From Gammaproteobacteria bacterium (GTDB taxonomy: Bacteria; Pseudomonadota; Gammaproteobacteria; JASBUN01), in the NCBI GenBank assembly GCA_030147845.1, contig JASBUN010000036.1:1-64000 (forward strand): DNA of 64,000 nucleotides, written 5' to 3'. The position numbers and the translations under genes are program-made. How positions within the stretch are numbered: position 1 is the stretch's first letter; each line of letters opens with the position of its first letter. Below are positions 48,367 through 58,148 of the stretch, in pieces. Below the pieces are notes generated by a model, which had not been told where the DNA came from, searched no databases, and worked only from the letters and a program-made list of their open reading frames with translations.

Positions 48367-48470
48367 CAGCCCTTCATCGCCTGATAAACGAACGTGCCCA
48401 CATACAGCGCAACCGCAGCCAGAATCAATATCACAGCCGTTCGGCGCGCGCTTCGCGTCGAGTGTTTCAT
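48366..48470 (-). CDS. Small cytochrome oxidase assembly peptide (34 residues)
   Basis: This ORF runs from ATG 48470 to TGA 48366 and overlaps the ctaG start by one base, a strong sign of translational coupling. The peptide starts MKHSTRSARRTAVILILAAV, then LYVGTFVYQAMKG. The basic head and single helix match the small membrane peptides found between ctaD and ctaG in many proteobacteria and annotated as cytochrome oxidase small assembly proteins. No experimental role is visible from sequence. Confidence 0.85.
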   Translation of the reverse strand: MKHSTRSARRTAVILILAAVALYVGTFVYQAMKG

Positions 48471-48522
48471 ATACCGCCGTCCACGATCCGCCCCGCCGCA
48501 GCGGGACGGATGCGTATGTCGC

Positions 48523-50112
48523 TTATTTCACCTCGGGTGCGATCGCGAAGGTGTGATAAGGCGCCGGTGAGGGCACCGTCCACTCCAGACCTTCCGCACC
48601 TTCCCATACCTCGCTGGTTGCCTTCTGGCCACCACGGATGCACTTGATCACCAGGATCAACAACAGCAGTTGCGAGAAGCCGAAAATGAATGCACCAACG
48701 CTCGACCATTGGTTGAAGCGGGTGAATTCCAACGGATAGTCGGCGTAACGGCGCGGCATCCCGGCCAGACCGGTGAAGTGCATGGGGAAGAAGGTCAAGT
48801 TGACCGAAACCAAGGATAACCAAAAATGCCACTTGGCCAGTTTGTCGCTGTACATGTTGCCGGTCCACTTCGGCAGCCAGTAGTACACCGCCCCGATGAT
48901 GCCGAACAACGCGCCGGTCACCAACACGTAATGGAAGTGCGCGACAACGAAGTAGGTGTCCTGATACTGCACGTCGGCCGGCACCACCGCGAGCATGATG
49001 CCGGACAAGCCGCCGATCGTGAACAGGAACACGAACGAGATGGCCCATAACATCGGCGGCTCGAAGGTCATGGAACCGCGCCACATGGTAGCGACCCAGT
49101 TGAATACCTTCACGCCCGTGGGCACCGCGATCAGCACGGTCGCGTACATGAAGAACAGCTCACCGGCCACCGGCATGCCGACGGTAAACATGTGGTGAGC
49201 CCAGACGATGAACGACAAAAAGGCGATGGACGCGGTTGCGTACACCATCGACGAATAGCCGAACAACTTCTTACGGGCGAAGGTCGGAATGATCTGCGAG
49301 ACGATACCGAATGCCGGCAAGATCATGATGTAAACCTCGGGATGCCCGAAGAACCAGAACACATGCTGGAACAGTACCGGATCGCCGCCGCCTGCCGCGT
49401 TGAAGAAACTGGTACCGAAGTACTTGTCAGTCAACAACATGGTCACGCAACCCGCCAATACCGGCATGACCGCGATGAGCAGGAAAGCCGTGATCAACCA
49501 GGTCCAAACGAACAGCGGCATTTTCATCAGCGTCATGCCGGGCGCGCGCATGTTCAAGATCGTGGCGATGATGTTGATGGCGCCCATGATGGACGAGATG
49601 CCCAGCAAGTGGATGGCGAATACGAAGTACGCCAAATGGTTGTACTGCAACGACAACGGCGCGTAGAAAGTCCAGCCAAACCAAGGTCCGTTACCGTCCA
49701 TGAAGTGAGCGCCCATAAACATCGGCGCGACTAACATGGTTGCGGCGAACGGCAGCAGCCAGAAACTCCAGTTGTTCATGCGCGGTAATGCCATATCGGG
49801 CGCGCCGACCATCAACGGTATCTGCCAATTGGCGAGTCCGACGAACCCCGGCATGATGGCGCCGAAAATCATCACCAGACCGTGCATGGTGGTCATCATA
49901 TTGAAGAACTGCGGATTGACGATCTGCAGACCCGGCTCAAATAACTCAGCGCGGATAACTAGCGCGAAGGTGCCACCGATCAGGAACATGGTAAAGCTGA
50001 ACCATAAGTACAGCGTGCCAATATCCTTGTGATTGGTGGTGAAAAGCCACCGTTTGATGCCGGTGGGATGCTCTTCGTGATGGCCTGCATCATGTGTCAT
50101 GGTTGTACTCAT
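48523..50112 (-). CDS. ctaD: Cytochrome c oxidase subunit I
   Basis: Subunit I carries haem a, and the haem a3-CuB oxygen-reduction site. This 529-residue protein has 12 transmembrane helices. [17 protein letters not shown] holds the CuB histidine and the cross-linked tyrosine, and [11 protein letters not shown] the other CuB ligands. [13 protein letters not shown] supplies the haem ligands. It begins 22 bases after the ctaC stop. The amino-acid pattern is that of aa3 A-type oxidase. Confidence 0.98.
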   Translation of the reverse strand: MSTTMTHDAGHHEEHPTGIKRWLFTTNHKDIGTLYLWFSFTMFLIGGTFALVIRAELFEPGLQIVNPQFFNMMTTMHGLVMIFGAIMPGFVGLANWQIPLMVGAPDMALPRMNNWSFWLLPFAATMLVAPMFMGAHFMDGNGPWFGWTFYAPLSLQYNHLAYFVFAIHLLGISSIMGAINIIATILNMRAPGMTLMKMPLFVWTWLITAFLLIAVMPVLAGCVTMLLTDKYFGTSFFNAAGGGDPVLFQHVFWFFGHPEVYIMILPAFGIVSQIIPTFARKKLFGYSSMVYATASIAFLSFIVWAHHMFTVGMPVAGELFFMYATVLIAVPTGVKVFNWVATMWRGSMTFEPPMLWAISFVFLFTIGGLSGIMLAVVPADVQYQDTYFVVAHFHYVLVTGALFGIIGAVYYWLPKWTGNMYSDKLAKWHFWLSLVSVNLTFFPMHFTGLAGMPRRYADYPLEFTRFNQWSSVGAFIFGFSQLLLLILVIKCIRGGQKATSEVWEGAEGLEWTVPSPAPYHTFAIAPEVK

Positions 50113-50134
50113 TGCATATCCTCCGCACTAAGCC

Positions 50135-51322
50135 TTAGGGCGCCTTGCGAGCAGCCGCAACATCTTTCGGTTGAACCGCGTCCCCGGTATTATTGCCCCA
50201 CGCATTACGTTCATAGGTAATAACAGCCGCCAATTCAAGATTGTTCAACTGCTTCCCGAATGCCTGCATGGGTGTACCGGCTACCCCGAAAATCACCGTG
50301 TGTAAGTGCTTGGCGACCGGGCCGGTGGCGACCTTGCTGCCCTTCAGTGCCGGGAACGGGCCACCGCCTAAGCCGTTCGCGCCGTGACACCCGAAGCAGC
50401 CACCCTTGCCATGATAGATCTCGTTACCTTTCTTGATCAGATCGGCGAGCTTCCAAACCTTATTGCTGGACGCCTCTTCAGCGGCCTTGACCGCCTCGGC
50501 CTTCTTCTTCGTCATCCAGGCGGCGAAATCGGCCTTGCTGACCGCGCGCACGACGATCGGCATAAAGGCGTGGTCCTTGCCGCACAACTCGGCGCATTGT
50601 CCATAGTAGACACCCGGCTTCTGGATCTCGGCCCAAGTCTCGTTGACGTAGCCCGGGATGGCGTCTTTCTTGATGCCGAATTGCGGTATGAAGAACGAGT
50701 GAATGACATCGTTGCCGGTGACCAAAAAGCGAATACGCTCATTGATCGGCAGCACCAAATCATGATCGACGGTGAGCAGGTACGGATGCTCGGGCGTATT
50801 CAGCTTGTCGATACGCGCACTGTTGCCCGACGATGAGGCCGCGATCTGGTCGGGCAGAATCGTGCTAATAAAACTGACATTATTGGCGTCATTGTTGTCG
50901 TGGTCTACATACTCGTACTTCCACTTCCATTGGATGCCGGTGACCTTGACCGTCAACGCGGCGTCACTGGTGTTTTCCAAATACAGCAATGTCTTGGTCG
51001 CCGGTATGGCGACAACGACGAGGATGACGAACGGAACGATGGTCCACAGGACTTCAAGTTTGGTGTTTTCGTGAAAGTTGGCGGCAACGGCACCCTGGGA
51101 CTTTCGATGCTTGAATATCGAGTAGAACATGGCGCCGAACACAACAATGGCGATAGCTACACAGATCCAGAAGGTCATCATGTGTAAGCCATAGATATCG
51201 TGTGCGACTGGGGTCACCGGCGGCTGGAAATTGAAGCGCTCTGCCAGGGCCTGTCCCGAACCGAGCAACAGTGCCGCCCCAAGCAGGCGTCGTGCTGTCT
51301 TTTTGTAATTGCTCACCGACAT
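50135..51322 (-). CDS. ctaC: Cytochrome c oxidase subunit II with fused cytochrome c domain (caa3 type)
   Basis: I use ATG 51322 (MSVSNYKKTARRLLGAALLL) because GAGGAG lies 10-15 bases upstream; the product has 395 residues. A signal peptide is followed by two transmembrane helices. The CuA site is YGQCAELCGKDHAFMPI. A C-terminal cytochrome c domain has CFGCHGANGLGGG, which makes this a caa3-type subunit II. The domain takes electrons from soluble cytochrome c or a quinol-oxidising complex. It is the first gene of the ctaCD-ctaG-ctaE unit. Confidence 0.97.
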   Translation of the reverse strand: MSVSNYKKTARRLLGAALLLGSGQALAERFNFQPPVTPVAHDIYGLHMMTFWICVAIAIVVFGAMFYSIFKHRKSQGAVAANFHENTKLEVLWTIVPFVILVVVAIPATKTLLYLENTSDAALTVKVTGIQWKWKYEYVDHDNNDANNVSFISTILPDQIAASSSGNSARIDKLNTPEHPYLLTVDHDLVLPINERIRFLVTGNDVIHSFFIPQFGIKKDAIPGYVNETWAEIQKPGVYYGQCAELCGKDHAFMPIVVRAVSKADFAAWMTKKKAEAVKAAEEASSNKVWKLADLIKKGNEIYHGKGGCFGCHGANGLGGGPFPALKGSKVATGPVAKHLHTVIFGVAGTPMQAFGKQLNNLELAAVITYERNAWGNNTGDAVQPKDVAAARKAP

Positions 51323-51336
51323 GCCGTTATCACTCC

Positions 51337-51546
51337 TCAAGTAGCAGTTTCTCGTTTCTTTAATACCCAAATCGGCTCTCCCCACAGCTTCTTACCGTCA
51401 TCGTGCGCCAGCCAATTCGGGCGAATAGCCGATGCGGCGGCGCCAAACCTCGACATTCCGGCGTCTAGCGGCACTCCGCCGTCAAAGGCCAAGGACTGGG
51501 GATTTGCAGCACAACAACAGTATCCGCGCAACGCGGCCGGAAACAT
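51337..51546 (-). CDS. Possible small ORF just upstream of ctaC
   Basis: This is a 69-codon frame from ATG 51546 with CAGGAG just upstream; its TGA lies 14 bases before the ctaC start, within the ribosome site of ctaC. The C-terminus reads WLAHDDGKKLWGEPIWVLKK. I do not recognise it. The tight spacing suggests translational coupling to ctaC, but composition does not prove coding. Confidence 0.35.
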   Translation of the reverse strand: MFPAALRGYCCCAANPQSLAFDGGVPLDAGMSRFGAAASAIRPNWLAHDDGKKLWGEPIWVLKKRETAT

Positions 51547-52130
51547 GCGCTCCTGGGCGCACGCTTCGAAGAGTTCGTTCCATAGCGGTAAATATTAAAC
51601 GTGGTTGGCGCAACTCGCGTTGCCGCCGCGGGGGATCGCGCCAGGTAATTCGCACCAAATCGGGGCCAGGCTCGCCCACAAACGCCGGGCCATTCGGGCC
51701 GCTGCCGCGACGGCGCTCCCTTCATACCCGTCAATCGCCACGCGGTAGCGAGGCATTTTAGTTGTACAGCAACCACTTGCAATGGGTCTCCCCGCACCAT
51801 TAGCCGGGTGTAGCAGCGAGTTATAGTTATCCGGCGAGGATGCTATCGCATGGTCTACAGGCGTGCAATTAAATTTGGGCTTTTAAGTCATAACCTAAAG
51901 TTATGGTTGAAAATTCGAATAGACCGGATTAATGTTTTACTAATATGCAATGCGTCAATTTAATTGGTTGATTTTGTTCGCTGACGATCACACCCTTAAA
52001 TCTGATCTAAACCATCAGACATAAAAAAAACTTCGTTAAATCAATTCTATTTCGGCGCAGCGGCGTGCGTAAACCGCGCGGCCTCCGGCCGTCAAGCGAG
52101 CCCGCGTCGACACGCCCGGCAAGGTCACGC
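51547..52130. other. AT-rich control region between the cta and bio gene clusters
   Basis: No gene is supported in these nearly 600 bases. The part from about 51850 to 52050 is strongly AT-rich. It includes CATAAC-CTAAA-GTTATG (51888-51904), a 6-bp hairpin. The cta operon promoter should lie here. The run of eight A at 52023 and following marks the AT-rich tract's end near bioD. Confidence 0.45.
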
Positions 52131-52814
52131 TCATACCACCAGGCGATCGAGCTTCAGCAGCGGCGCGAGCTCGTCGGCCACCGTGCGAGTCATGTAGGGT
52201 ACCTCGCCGAGCAGTGGCGCAGACATCCGTTCGCGCAACGCCGAGACGTTTTCTTCGCGACGCAGCATGTCCGCGTCAACACAATTGGCCACCCAGCCGG
52301 CCAACGGCAGACCACTGGCGACGATCGCGGTGGCGCTGAGCAGGGCATGGTTGATACAACCCAGCCGCACGCCGACCACCAATATCACCGGTAACCCGAG
52401 CGCCACTGCCAGATCGGCGGTAGTACAATCGCGCCCCAAGGGCACCATCCAACCGCCCACGCCCTCGACCACCATATAACCCACATTCGACGCCAGTTCG
52501 TTGTAGTTGCGCGTGATCCTGTCGAGGCGAATGTCAACGCCGGCCTCGACGGCGGCGATATGCGGCGCGATTGGCGGCTCGAACGCATACGGATTGATGG
52601 CATCATAGTCCGTGGCTATCGAAGCCTCGGACTGCAGTGCAAGCGCGTCGTCGTTGCGCAATCCGTGGGCGCTGCGTGCGCAGCCGGACGCCACCGGCTT
52701 CATTCCCGCGACCGTCGCGCCGCGCGCTTTGAGCGCCGCCATCAAAACCGTTGCAATGAGCGTCTTGCCGACGCCGGTATCGGTGCCGGCGACAAAATAA
52801 CCTGGAACGAGCAT
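52131..52814 (-). CDS. bioD: Dethiobiotin synthetase
   Basis: BioD closes the ureido ring of dethiobiotin from DAPA, CO2 and ATP. The start is ATG 52814 with AGGAGG just upstream, giving 227 residues. The P-loop is GTDTGVGKT, and the segment VVEGVGGWMVPLGRDCTTADLA matches the ATP/DAPA region. The 150 bases before it, after bioC, hold no gene. It is the last enzyme gene of the bioBFHCD operon. Confidence 0.96.
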   Translation of the reverse strand: MLVPGYFVAGTDTGVGKTLIATVLMAALKARGATVAGMKPVASGCARSAHGLRNDDALALQSEASIATDYDAINPYAFEPPIAPHIAAVEAGVDIRLDRITRNYNELASNVGYMVVEGVGGWMVPLGRDCTTADLAVALGLPVILVVGVRLGCINHALLSATAIVASGLPLAGWVANCVDADMLRREENVSALRERMSAPLLGEVPYMTRTVADELAPLLKLDRLVV

Positions 52815-52964
52815 ACATCCTCCTGCGCTGGACGCCCGACCCGCCAAACGCCGGTCGTAACGAATTCATTGGTACCGCGCCACAACACCACAGACGTTGG
52901 CGCGGGCGGCGACATTGTCGGCACGGCTTCAGCCATGCGCGGGAGCGGGCTCATGCGCGCGCCG

Positions 52965-53855
52965 TCACCGCGCCCGTCGTGGTTGCGGCGCCGCCACGTC
53001 GACGTCGCGTTTAGCCGGCTGCGCTACCCAGCCGTGTCCGTACACCACCTCGTAACTGGCGGGCAAGGCGCCGTCGCGGCGAAAATTCTCATAGGCGCGC
53101 TCCAAGGCCTGCAGGCGTCCTTTACCCGTCAGCCCGCGGGCGCGCCCGGCGGTCGCGTTGTGCGCGCCGATGGCCTTGATCTCACGCATCAGCGTGCGCG
53201 CGTTGTCATATGCGAGCGTGAAATGTTCAGCATCCATCACTGGATCGGCAAACCGATTACGTAATAGTGCGTCACCGATATCGTGCATATCCGCAAACGC
53301 GCTGACGTGCGTATGGCCGTCTATGCGCGACCAGCATTGGCGCAGTTCCTGTAACGTATCGGGGCCGAAGGTGCTGAACAACAGCAGCCCGCCCGGACGC
53401 AAGACGCGTCGAAACTCGGCAAACACGCGCTCCAGGTCATTGCACCACTGCAACATGAGATTGGAGAACAGCAAATCGCAACTGCCGTCGGCGAGCGGCA
53501 AGGCTTCGGCATCACCGCCGACGAAGCCGACGCTGCGAAACCACGGCGAGCGCCGTCGCGCACGTTGCAGCATGGCATGCGCGAGATCGATCGAGATCAC
53601 TTGTGCACGGCGGTAGCGCTTCGCCAGCGCCGCTGTCGCCAACCCGGTGCCAGCGCCGACATCACCGATCACATGCGGTTGCAGGCGCATGTAATCGAGG
53701 CGTCCCAGCATGCGCTCGCCGACTTCACGCTGCAGCACCGCGAATTGATCATAGTGCTCGGCGGCGCGCTCAAATGCGGCCCGCACTCGGCGTTTATCGA
53801 TTTGGATACTCGGATGGTCGCCGGCGGCGGCGGAATACGGATCAGCAGAATTCAT
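52965..53855 (-). CDS. bioC: Malonyl-ACP O-methyltransferase
   Basis: BioC methylates malonyl-ACP so that fatty acid enzymes can build pimeloyl-ACP. I use ATG 53855 ([18 protein letters not shown]), whose ATGA overlaps the bioH stop; the product has 296 residues. The SAM site is VIGDVGAGTGLATAALAKRY, followed by LPLADGSCDLLFSNLMLQWC. The length and C-terminal region fit BioC. It is co-translated with bioH. Confidence 0.95.
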   Translation of the reverse strand: MNSADPYSAAAGDHPSIQIDKRRVRAAFERAAEHYDQFAVLQREVGERMLGRLDYMRLQPHVIGDVGAGTGLATAALAKRYRRAQVISIDLAHAMLQRARRRSPWFRSVGFVGGDAEALPLADGSCDLLFSNLMLQWCNDLERVFAEFRRVLRPGGLLLFSTFGPDTLQELRQCWSRIDGHTHVSAFADMHDIGDALLRNRFADPVMDAEHFTLAYDNARTLMREIKAIGAHNATAGRARGLTGKGRLQALERAYENFRRDGALPASYEVVYGHGWVAQPAKRDVDVAAPQPRRAR

Positions 53856-54658
53856 GCGGCTCCCAGCGATTGAAGAAAGTGACGCAGCCGAGTACAAAAC
53901 TCGGCGACATCAGAAACCAACGGCGCATGTCCGGCCGCGGCGATAAGCTGACTGTCAACGGTATGCAAGGCAGCCGCCATGGCCGGCAACGCGGCGGCCG
54001 GCACCAAATTGTCACACGCACCGGTCAGCAGCAGCACCGGACACTGTATCTGTGGCAACAAGGCGCGCAGATCGATGTGTCGCAATATCGCCAGACCGGC
54101 GCGCAAAGCCGGCAACGCGGGTTCTGGCGCAGCGCGCCACAAGCCACGCAGTCGCCTTAGTGTCTCGCGGCGCGCGTGGCCGGCAGCCGCCTGCAACGCC
54201 AGAAACCGTTGCAATGTAGCCGCCGGATCGCGCTCCAGACCGGCTGCAAATTCGTCGAACACGGCCGCATCGAGCGCATGCGGCCAGTCCGGCGTACGCA
54301 CAAAACACGGGCTACTGGCTACCAACACTAAGCCGCGCACACGCTCCGGCGCACGCGCCGCTGCCTGCAGACAAGCCATGCCGCCCAATGACCAGCCGAT
54401 CCAAACGGATTTCGGCGGCGCGCTAGCGAGCAGCCGCTCGCATATTTGCCCCAGATCCGACGCTCCGGCCGCGCCGCTATGCCCATGACCAGGCAGATCA
54501 AGCGCAGTCACGCGATAATCCGGTGCCAGTTCCGTGCCGACCTCCTGCCAAACGCCGCCGTGCATGCCCCAGCCGTGCACCAACAACAAATCCGCGCCGT
54601 TGCCGCGCACCTCGGCGTGCAACCGTTCAGCGACCATTTGACGATGCGGCGTACTCAT
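53852..54658 (-). CDS. bioH: Pimeloyl-ACP methyl ester carboxylesterase
   Basis: BioH removes the methyl ester from pimeloyl-ACP methyl ester, ending chain elongation. The 268-residue alpha/beta hydrolase has [14 protein letters not shown] (oxyanion region), nucleophile elbow GWSLGG (Ser90), and the C-terminal His in [10 protein letters not shown]. Its start overlaps the bioF stop by 4 bases, and its stop overlaps bioC by 4 bases, so bioF-bioH-bioC are coupled. Confidence 0.95.
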   Translation of the reverse strand: MSTPHRQMVAERLHAEVRGNGADLLLVHGWGMHGGVWQEVGTELAPDYRVTALDLPGHGHSGAAGASDLGQICERLLASAPPKSVWIGWSLGGMACLQAAARAPERVRGLVLVASSPCFVRTPDWPHALDAAVFDEFAAGLERDPAATLQRFLALQAAAGHARRETLRRLRGLWRAAPEPALPALRAGLAILRHIDLRALLPQIQCPVLLLTGACDNLVPAAALPAMAAALHTVDSQLIAAAGHAPLVSDVAEFCTRLRHFLQSLGAA

Positions 54659-55821
54659 GACGACGGTACGACGCGGCGCGCTTTCTCTAACGCCGATAAC
54701 AGCCGGTCGACTTGCTCATCGCTGTGCGTCGCACTCAACGTAACGCGCAGACGCGCCGTACCGGACGGCACCGTCGGCGGCCGGATAGCGCTGACCAGGA
54801 TGCCTTGGCGTAGCAGCTCCACGCTCATGGCGACCGCGGCAGCATTGTCACCGATCATCAACGGCTGAATCGGCGTAGTCGAGGCGGCCAGGCGCAAGCC
54901 CACTTGTTCGGCGCCGCGGCGGAAGCGCCGGATCAACTCCTGCAAGCGCAGCCGCCGCCACGGCTGTTGGCGAATCAAGCGCAGACTGGCGCGCGTGGCT
55001 TCGGCCACCGCCGCCGGCGAGGCGGTGGTGTAGATATAGCTGCGCGCACTTTGAATCAAGGTTTCGATCAACGCCTCACTACCGGCGACGAAGGCGCCGA
55101 AGGTACCGAACGCCTTACCCAACGTGCCCATCAGAACCGGCACCTGCTGCAGTCCCAAGCCCATCGCTTCGAGACTGCCGCCGCCACCTTCACCCAGTAC
55201 ACCCAGGCCGTGAGCATCATCGACCATGAGCCAAGCGCCGGCCTGCTGCGCAACGCGCGCCAATTCGGGCAGCGGCGCCAGGTCGCCGTCCATGCTGAAC
55301 ACACCATCGGTGAGCACCAACTTTTGCGCACCGCCGCGCAGCGCCAATTGGCGCGCCAGGTGCGCCGTGTCGGCATGCCGATAGCGCGCGAAGCGCGCCC
55401 GCGACAGCACACCGGCATCCAACAGCGAGGCATGATTGAGACGGTCCTCGAAGACGCTGTCGCCGGCGCCGATCAATGCCGAAACGACGCCAAGATTGGC
55501 CATGTATCCGGTCGAGAACAGCAATGCGCGTGGACGCCCGGTAAACTCCGCCAGCTCCTCTTCGAGCGCGTGGTGCGCAGCGCTGTGGCCGTTGACCAGA
55601 TGCGCGGCGCCGCTGCCGGCGCCATAGCGTTCCAACCCGCGGGCCAAGGCCGCGCGTACGTCGGCATGGTTGGCCAGGCCAAGATAGTCGTTGCTGCAGA
55701 AGGTCAGGCACGGCTGGCCGTCGACCACCATCTCCGGCCCCTGCGGACCGTCGACGACGCGGCGCGTGCGGTACAGATGAGACTCGTGCCGACGCCGTAG
55801 TTCAGCATCCAGATCACGCAT
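54655..55821 (-). CDS. bioF: 8-amino-7-oxononanoate synthase
   Basis: BioF condenses pimeloyl-ACP with alanine using PLP. The 388-residue protein has the N-terminal glycine pocket [16 protein letters not shown]-site segment VMVDD-like [16 protein letters not shown], and the PLP lysine in [18 protein letters not shown]. The C-terminal part ends in [19 protein letters not shown]. It lies between bioB and bioH on the minus strand. Confidence 0.97.
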   Translation of the reverse strand: MRDLDAELRRRHESHLYRTRRVVDGPQGPEMVVDGQPCLTFCSNDYLGLANHADVRAALARGLERYGAGSGAAHLVNGHSAAHHALEEELAEFTGRPRALLFSTGYMANLGVVSALIGAGDSVFEDRLNHASLLDAGVLSRARFARYRHADTAHLARQLALRGGAQKLVLTDGVFSMDGDLAPLPELARVAQQAGAWLMVDDAHGLGVLGEGGGGSLEAMGLGLQQVPVLMGTLGKAFGTFGAFVAGSEALIETLIQSARSYIYTTASPAAVAEATRASLRLIRQQPWRRLRLQELIRRFRRGAEQVGLRLAASTTPIQPLMIGDNAAAVAMSVELLRQGILVSAIRPPTVPSGTARLRVTLSATHSDEQVDRLLSALEKARRVVPSS

Positions 55822-55856
55822 AGCAGCTCCGTGACGGCCGTGTTCGAGGCCAGCGG

Positions 55857-56834
55857 TTACTGCATCATCTCGATACCGAGACGCTCGAACAGGTTACGGT
55901 CGTGATTGACGCCCGGGTTATCGGTGGTCAACAGCCGCTCACCATAGAAGATGGAGTTGGCGCCGGCCAAGAAACACAGCGCCTGAGCCTCGTCGGACAT
56001 GGCCGTGCGCCCGGCCGACAGGCGTACGAAGGCAGCCGGCATCATCAGGCGCGCTACCGCGACGGTACGCACGAATTCCAACGGATCAAGCGCTTCCACG
56101 TCCGCCAACGGGGTGCCTTCGACGCGCACCAGCATGTTGATCGGCACGCTCTCGGGGTGGCTCGGCAGATTGGCCAACTGCTGCAGCAGGCCGGCGCGAT
56201 CGGAGCGGCTCTCACCCATTCCGACGATACCACCGGAGCACACGTGCATGCCGGCATCGCGCACGTGCGCGAGCGTGTCCAGACGATCCTGGTAGGTGCG
56301 CGTGGTAATGACCTCGCCGTAGTATTCGGGCGAGGTATCGAGATTGTGATTGTAGTAGTCCAGCCCGGCATCGCGCAGTTGCAGTGCCTGTTGTTCGGTG
56401 AGCATGCCCAGCGTCATACAGGTTTGCAGACCCAATTCTTTCACGCCCTCGACCATGGCCAGTACGCGGTCAAAGTCTTTGGCGCGCGGGCTGCGCCAGG
56501 CCGCGCCCATGCAGAAGCGGGTGGCGCCGTTGGCTTGCGCCGTACGCGCGGCTTGCAAGACTTGCTCGACATCCATTAACGCTTCGCGCTGCAAATCGGC
56601 GTCGTGATGCGCACTCTGCGAGCAATAGCCACAATCCTCCGGACAGCCGCCGGTCTTGATGCTCAGTAAGGTGCTGATTTGGACTTGGTTGGGCGCAAAG
56701 TACCGGCGGTGTACGGTTTGCGCGTCGAACAGTAAATCATTGAACGGGGTCTCGAACAGGGCGATTACTTGCGCACGTGTCCAATCGTGACGGAACGCGG
56801 CTGCCGGTGGTGCGATATTGTGTACGCTTGTCAT
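55857..56834 (-). CDS. bioB: Biotin synthase
   Basis: BioB inserts sulfur into dethiobiotin with a radical SAM [4Fe-4S] cluster and a [2Fe-2S] sulfur source. The start is ATG 56834 with GAGGG ten bases upstream; the TTG at 56843 is less likely. The product has 325 residues. The radical SAM motif is [26 protein letters not shown] and the Arg of the terminal [12 protein letters not shown] are family signatures. It is preceded by a membrane-protein gene whose stop is 17 bases upstream, so the operon may start one gene earlier. Confidence 0.98.
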   Translation of the reverse strand: MTSVHNIAPPAAAFRHDWTRAQVIALFETPFNDLLFDAQTVHRRYFAPNQVQISTLLSIKTGGCPEDCGYCSQSAHHDADLQREALMDVEQVLQAARTAQANGATRFCMGAAWRSPRAKDFDRVLAMVEGVKELGLQTCMTLGMLTEQQALQLRDAGLDYYNHNLDTSPEYYGEVITTRTYQDRLDTLAHVRDAGMHVCSGGIVGMGESRSDRAGLLQQLANLPSHPESVPINMLVRVEGTPLADVEALDPLEFVRTVAVARLMMPAAFVRLSAGRTAMSDEAQALCFLAGANSIFYGERLLTTDNPGVNHDRNLFERLGIEMMQ

Positions 56835-56851
56835 TATTGTCAAACCCTCGC

Positions 56852-57265
56852 TTAGTGCTCAGTTGTTGCCTCGGGATCGGCAACGCAATCCGCCCACGGC
56901 TCGCGCCGGATGCGGATCAAATCGATAACCGACCACGGAATGATAATCAGTGCCGCCGACGCCCAGGCGACCAGGTAATAGACCGGCTTGTTGCCCGGGA
57001 AAAAGGTCGCAACGGCAACGAAAAAGCCGGTAATGCCGTAGAACCGGTAGGCGGCCTGCTGCGTAAAATAACCCACGCGCGCATTGGGATGATGACGGTT
57101 CAAGGCATAAATGATCATGGACCCACATACCCACAGCAGCCCGATCGGGATTGGCACCGCAATGGCGGCGATGTTGCCCCAATTAAACAATGCCGCCGCC
57201 GAACGTGCCGAGCGTGCCCCGACCAGCCGCGTCGGTGGCGGCGGTGCCGCACTGGACTCGCGCAT
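56852..57265 (-). CDS. Unknown three-helix membrane protein at the head of the bio operon
   Basis: This gene encodes 137 residues that I cannot match to a family. The N-terminus is basic and Pro/Ala-rich (about 1-25). Three hydrophobic segments follow: [20 protein letters not shown] (with [11 protein letters not shown]), [16 protein letters not shown], and [19 protein letters not shown]. The C-terminus is acidic. Its stop lies 17 bases before the bioB start, so it probably belongs to the biotin operon. Biotin transport or membrane-linked supply is one thought, but it lacks BioY features. Small paralogues may occur elsewhere in the genome. Confidence 0.65.
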   Translation of the reverse strand: MRESSAAPPPPTRLVGARSARSAAALFNWGNIAAIAVPIPIGLLWVCGSMIIYALNRHHPNARVGYFTQQAAYRFYGITGFFVAVATFFPGNKPVYYLVAWASAALIIIPWSVIDLIRIRREPWADCVADPEATTEH

Positions 57266-57419
57266 GCCAATAAACCCCGGATTTGGGATACCATTAGGAA
57301 CGCCAAAGCGCGAAATGATCGCCGCAGTGGCCTGTCAGCCTTAGGTAAGGATCGACCGCGGACGCTCCGTGTACGAATGGTACCCGGACCGCGGCAACTG
57401 TCAACCGGAACGGACTCCG

Positions 57420-58130
57420 ATGATTTACATTAGTACAAAAATTATACAGTCGTGGCTATATCCGGCAACCTGCGTCCTGTGCGGAGCGCCGGGCGACGCC
57501 GACCTGGATCTATGCCGAGGATGTCGTCAGGATGCGCCACTCAATCAGCACGCCTGTCGCCGCTGTGCATTGCCGCTGAACGCGCCCCTGCCCGCCCACG
57601 GCCTGTGCGGGAACTGTATGCGGCAGCCGCCGCCATATCATGCCGGATTTGCGTTACTGCGCTATTCATCACCGGCCAGCGACTTGATTCGCGACCTCAA
57701 ATTCCATGCTCGGCTGGAAAATGCGCGCCTGCTCGGCAGCTGGATGGCGGATACCATCGCGGCGCGCAGCGCGCCGCTGCCACAATTACTGATCCCGGTG
57801 CCGCTACACCGCAGCCGCCAGCGCCAACGCGGCTTCAATCAAGCGCTGGAACTGGCGCGACCGCTCGCCCGGCGGCTGCATATCCCGATCGACGCGCGCC
57901 TCGCCCGACGCCTGCGCAATACCGCCGCGCAGACCGAGTTGAACGCCGCTGCGCGGCGCGCCAACGTACGCCATGCCTTCGCCCTGAGTGCGGCCTTGCC
58001 CGTCCGCCATGTCGCCATTGTCGACGATGTCGTGACCACCGGACATACGGTGGCCGAGTTGGCGGCGCTGCTTCAGCGCCATGGCGCGCAAGTCATCGAG
58101 GTGTGGTGCGCTGCACGCGCCGCGCCATGA
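57420..58130 (+). CDS. comF: ComF family phosphoribosyltransferase-like protein
   Basis: This gene encodes 236 residues from ATG 57420 (MIYISTKIIQSWLYPATCVLC); the ORF opens 51 bases earlier but upstream residues lack ComF features. An N-terminal zinc-ribbon-type double-CxxC region (CVLCG, CRGC, CRRC, CGNC) is followed by the phosphoribosyltransferase fold with VAIVDDVVTTGHT. ComF acts in natural DNA uptake and competence in some bacteria, and the exact chemistry is unclear. It is divergent from the bio operon, a frequent arrangement in gammaproteobacteria. Confidence 0.93.
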   Translation: MIYISTKIIQSWLYPATCVLCGAPGDADLDLCRGCRQDAPLNQHACRRCALPLNAPLPAHGLCGNCMRQPPPYHAGFALLRYSSPASDLIRDLKFHARLENARLLGSWMADTIAARSAPLPQLLIPVPLHRSRQRQRGFNQALELARPLARRLHIPIDARLARRLRNTAAQTELNAAARRANVRHAFALSAALPVRHVAIVDDVVTTGHTVAELAALLQRHGAQVIEVWCAARAAP

Positions 58131-58148
58131 TCGACTCCGCTGCGGCGC

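Noticed and set aside
54904-55800. 298-codon plus-strand frame antisense to bioF
   Set aside because: It lies opposite bioF, has no domain and lacks an initiation site.
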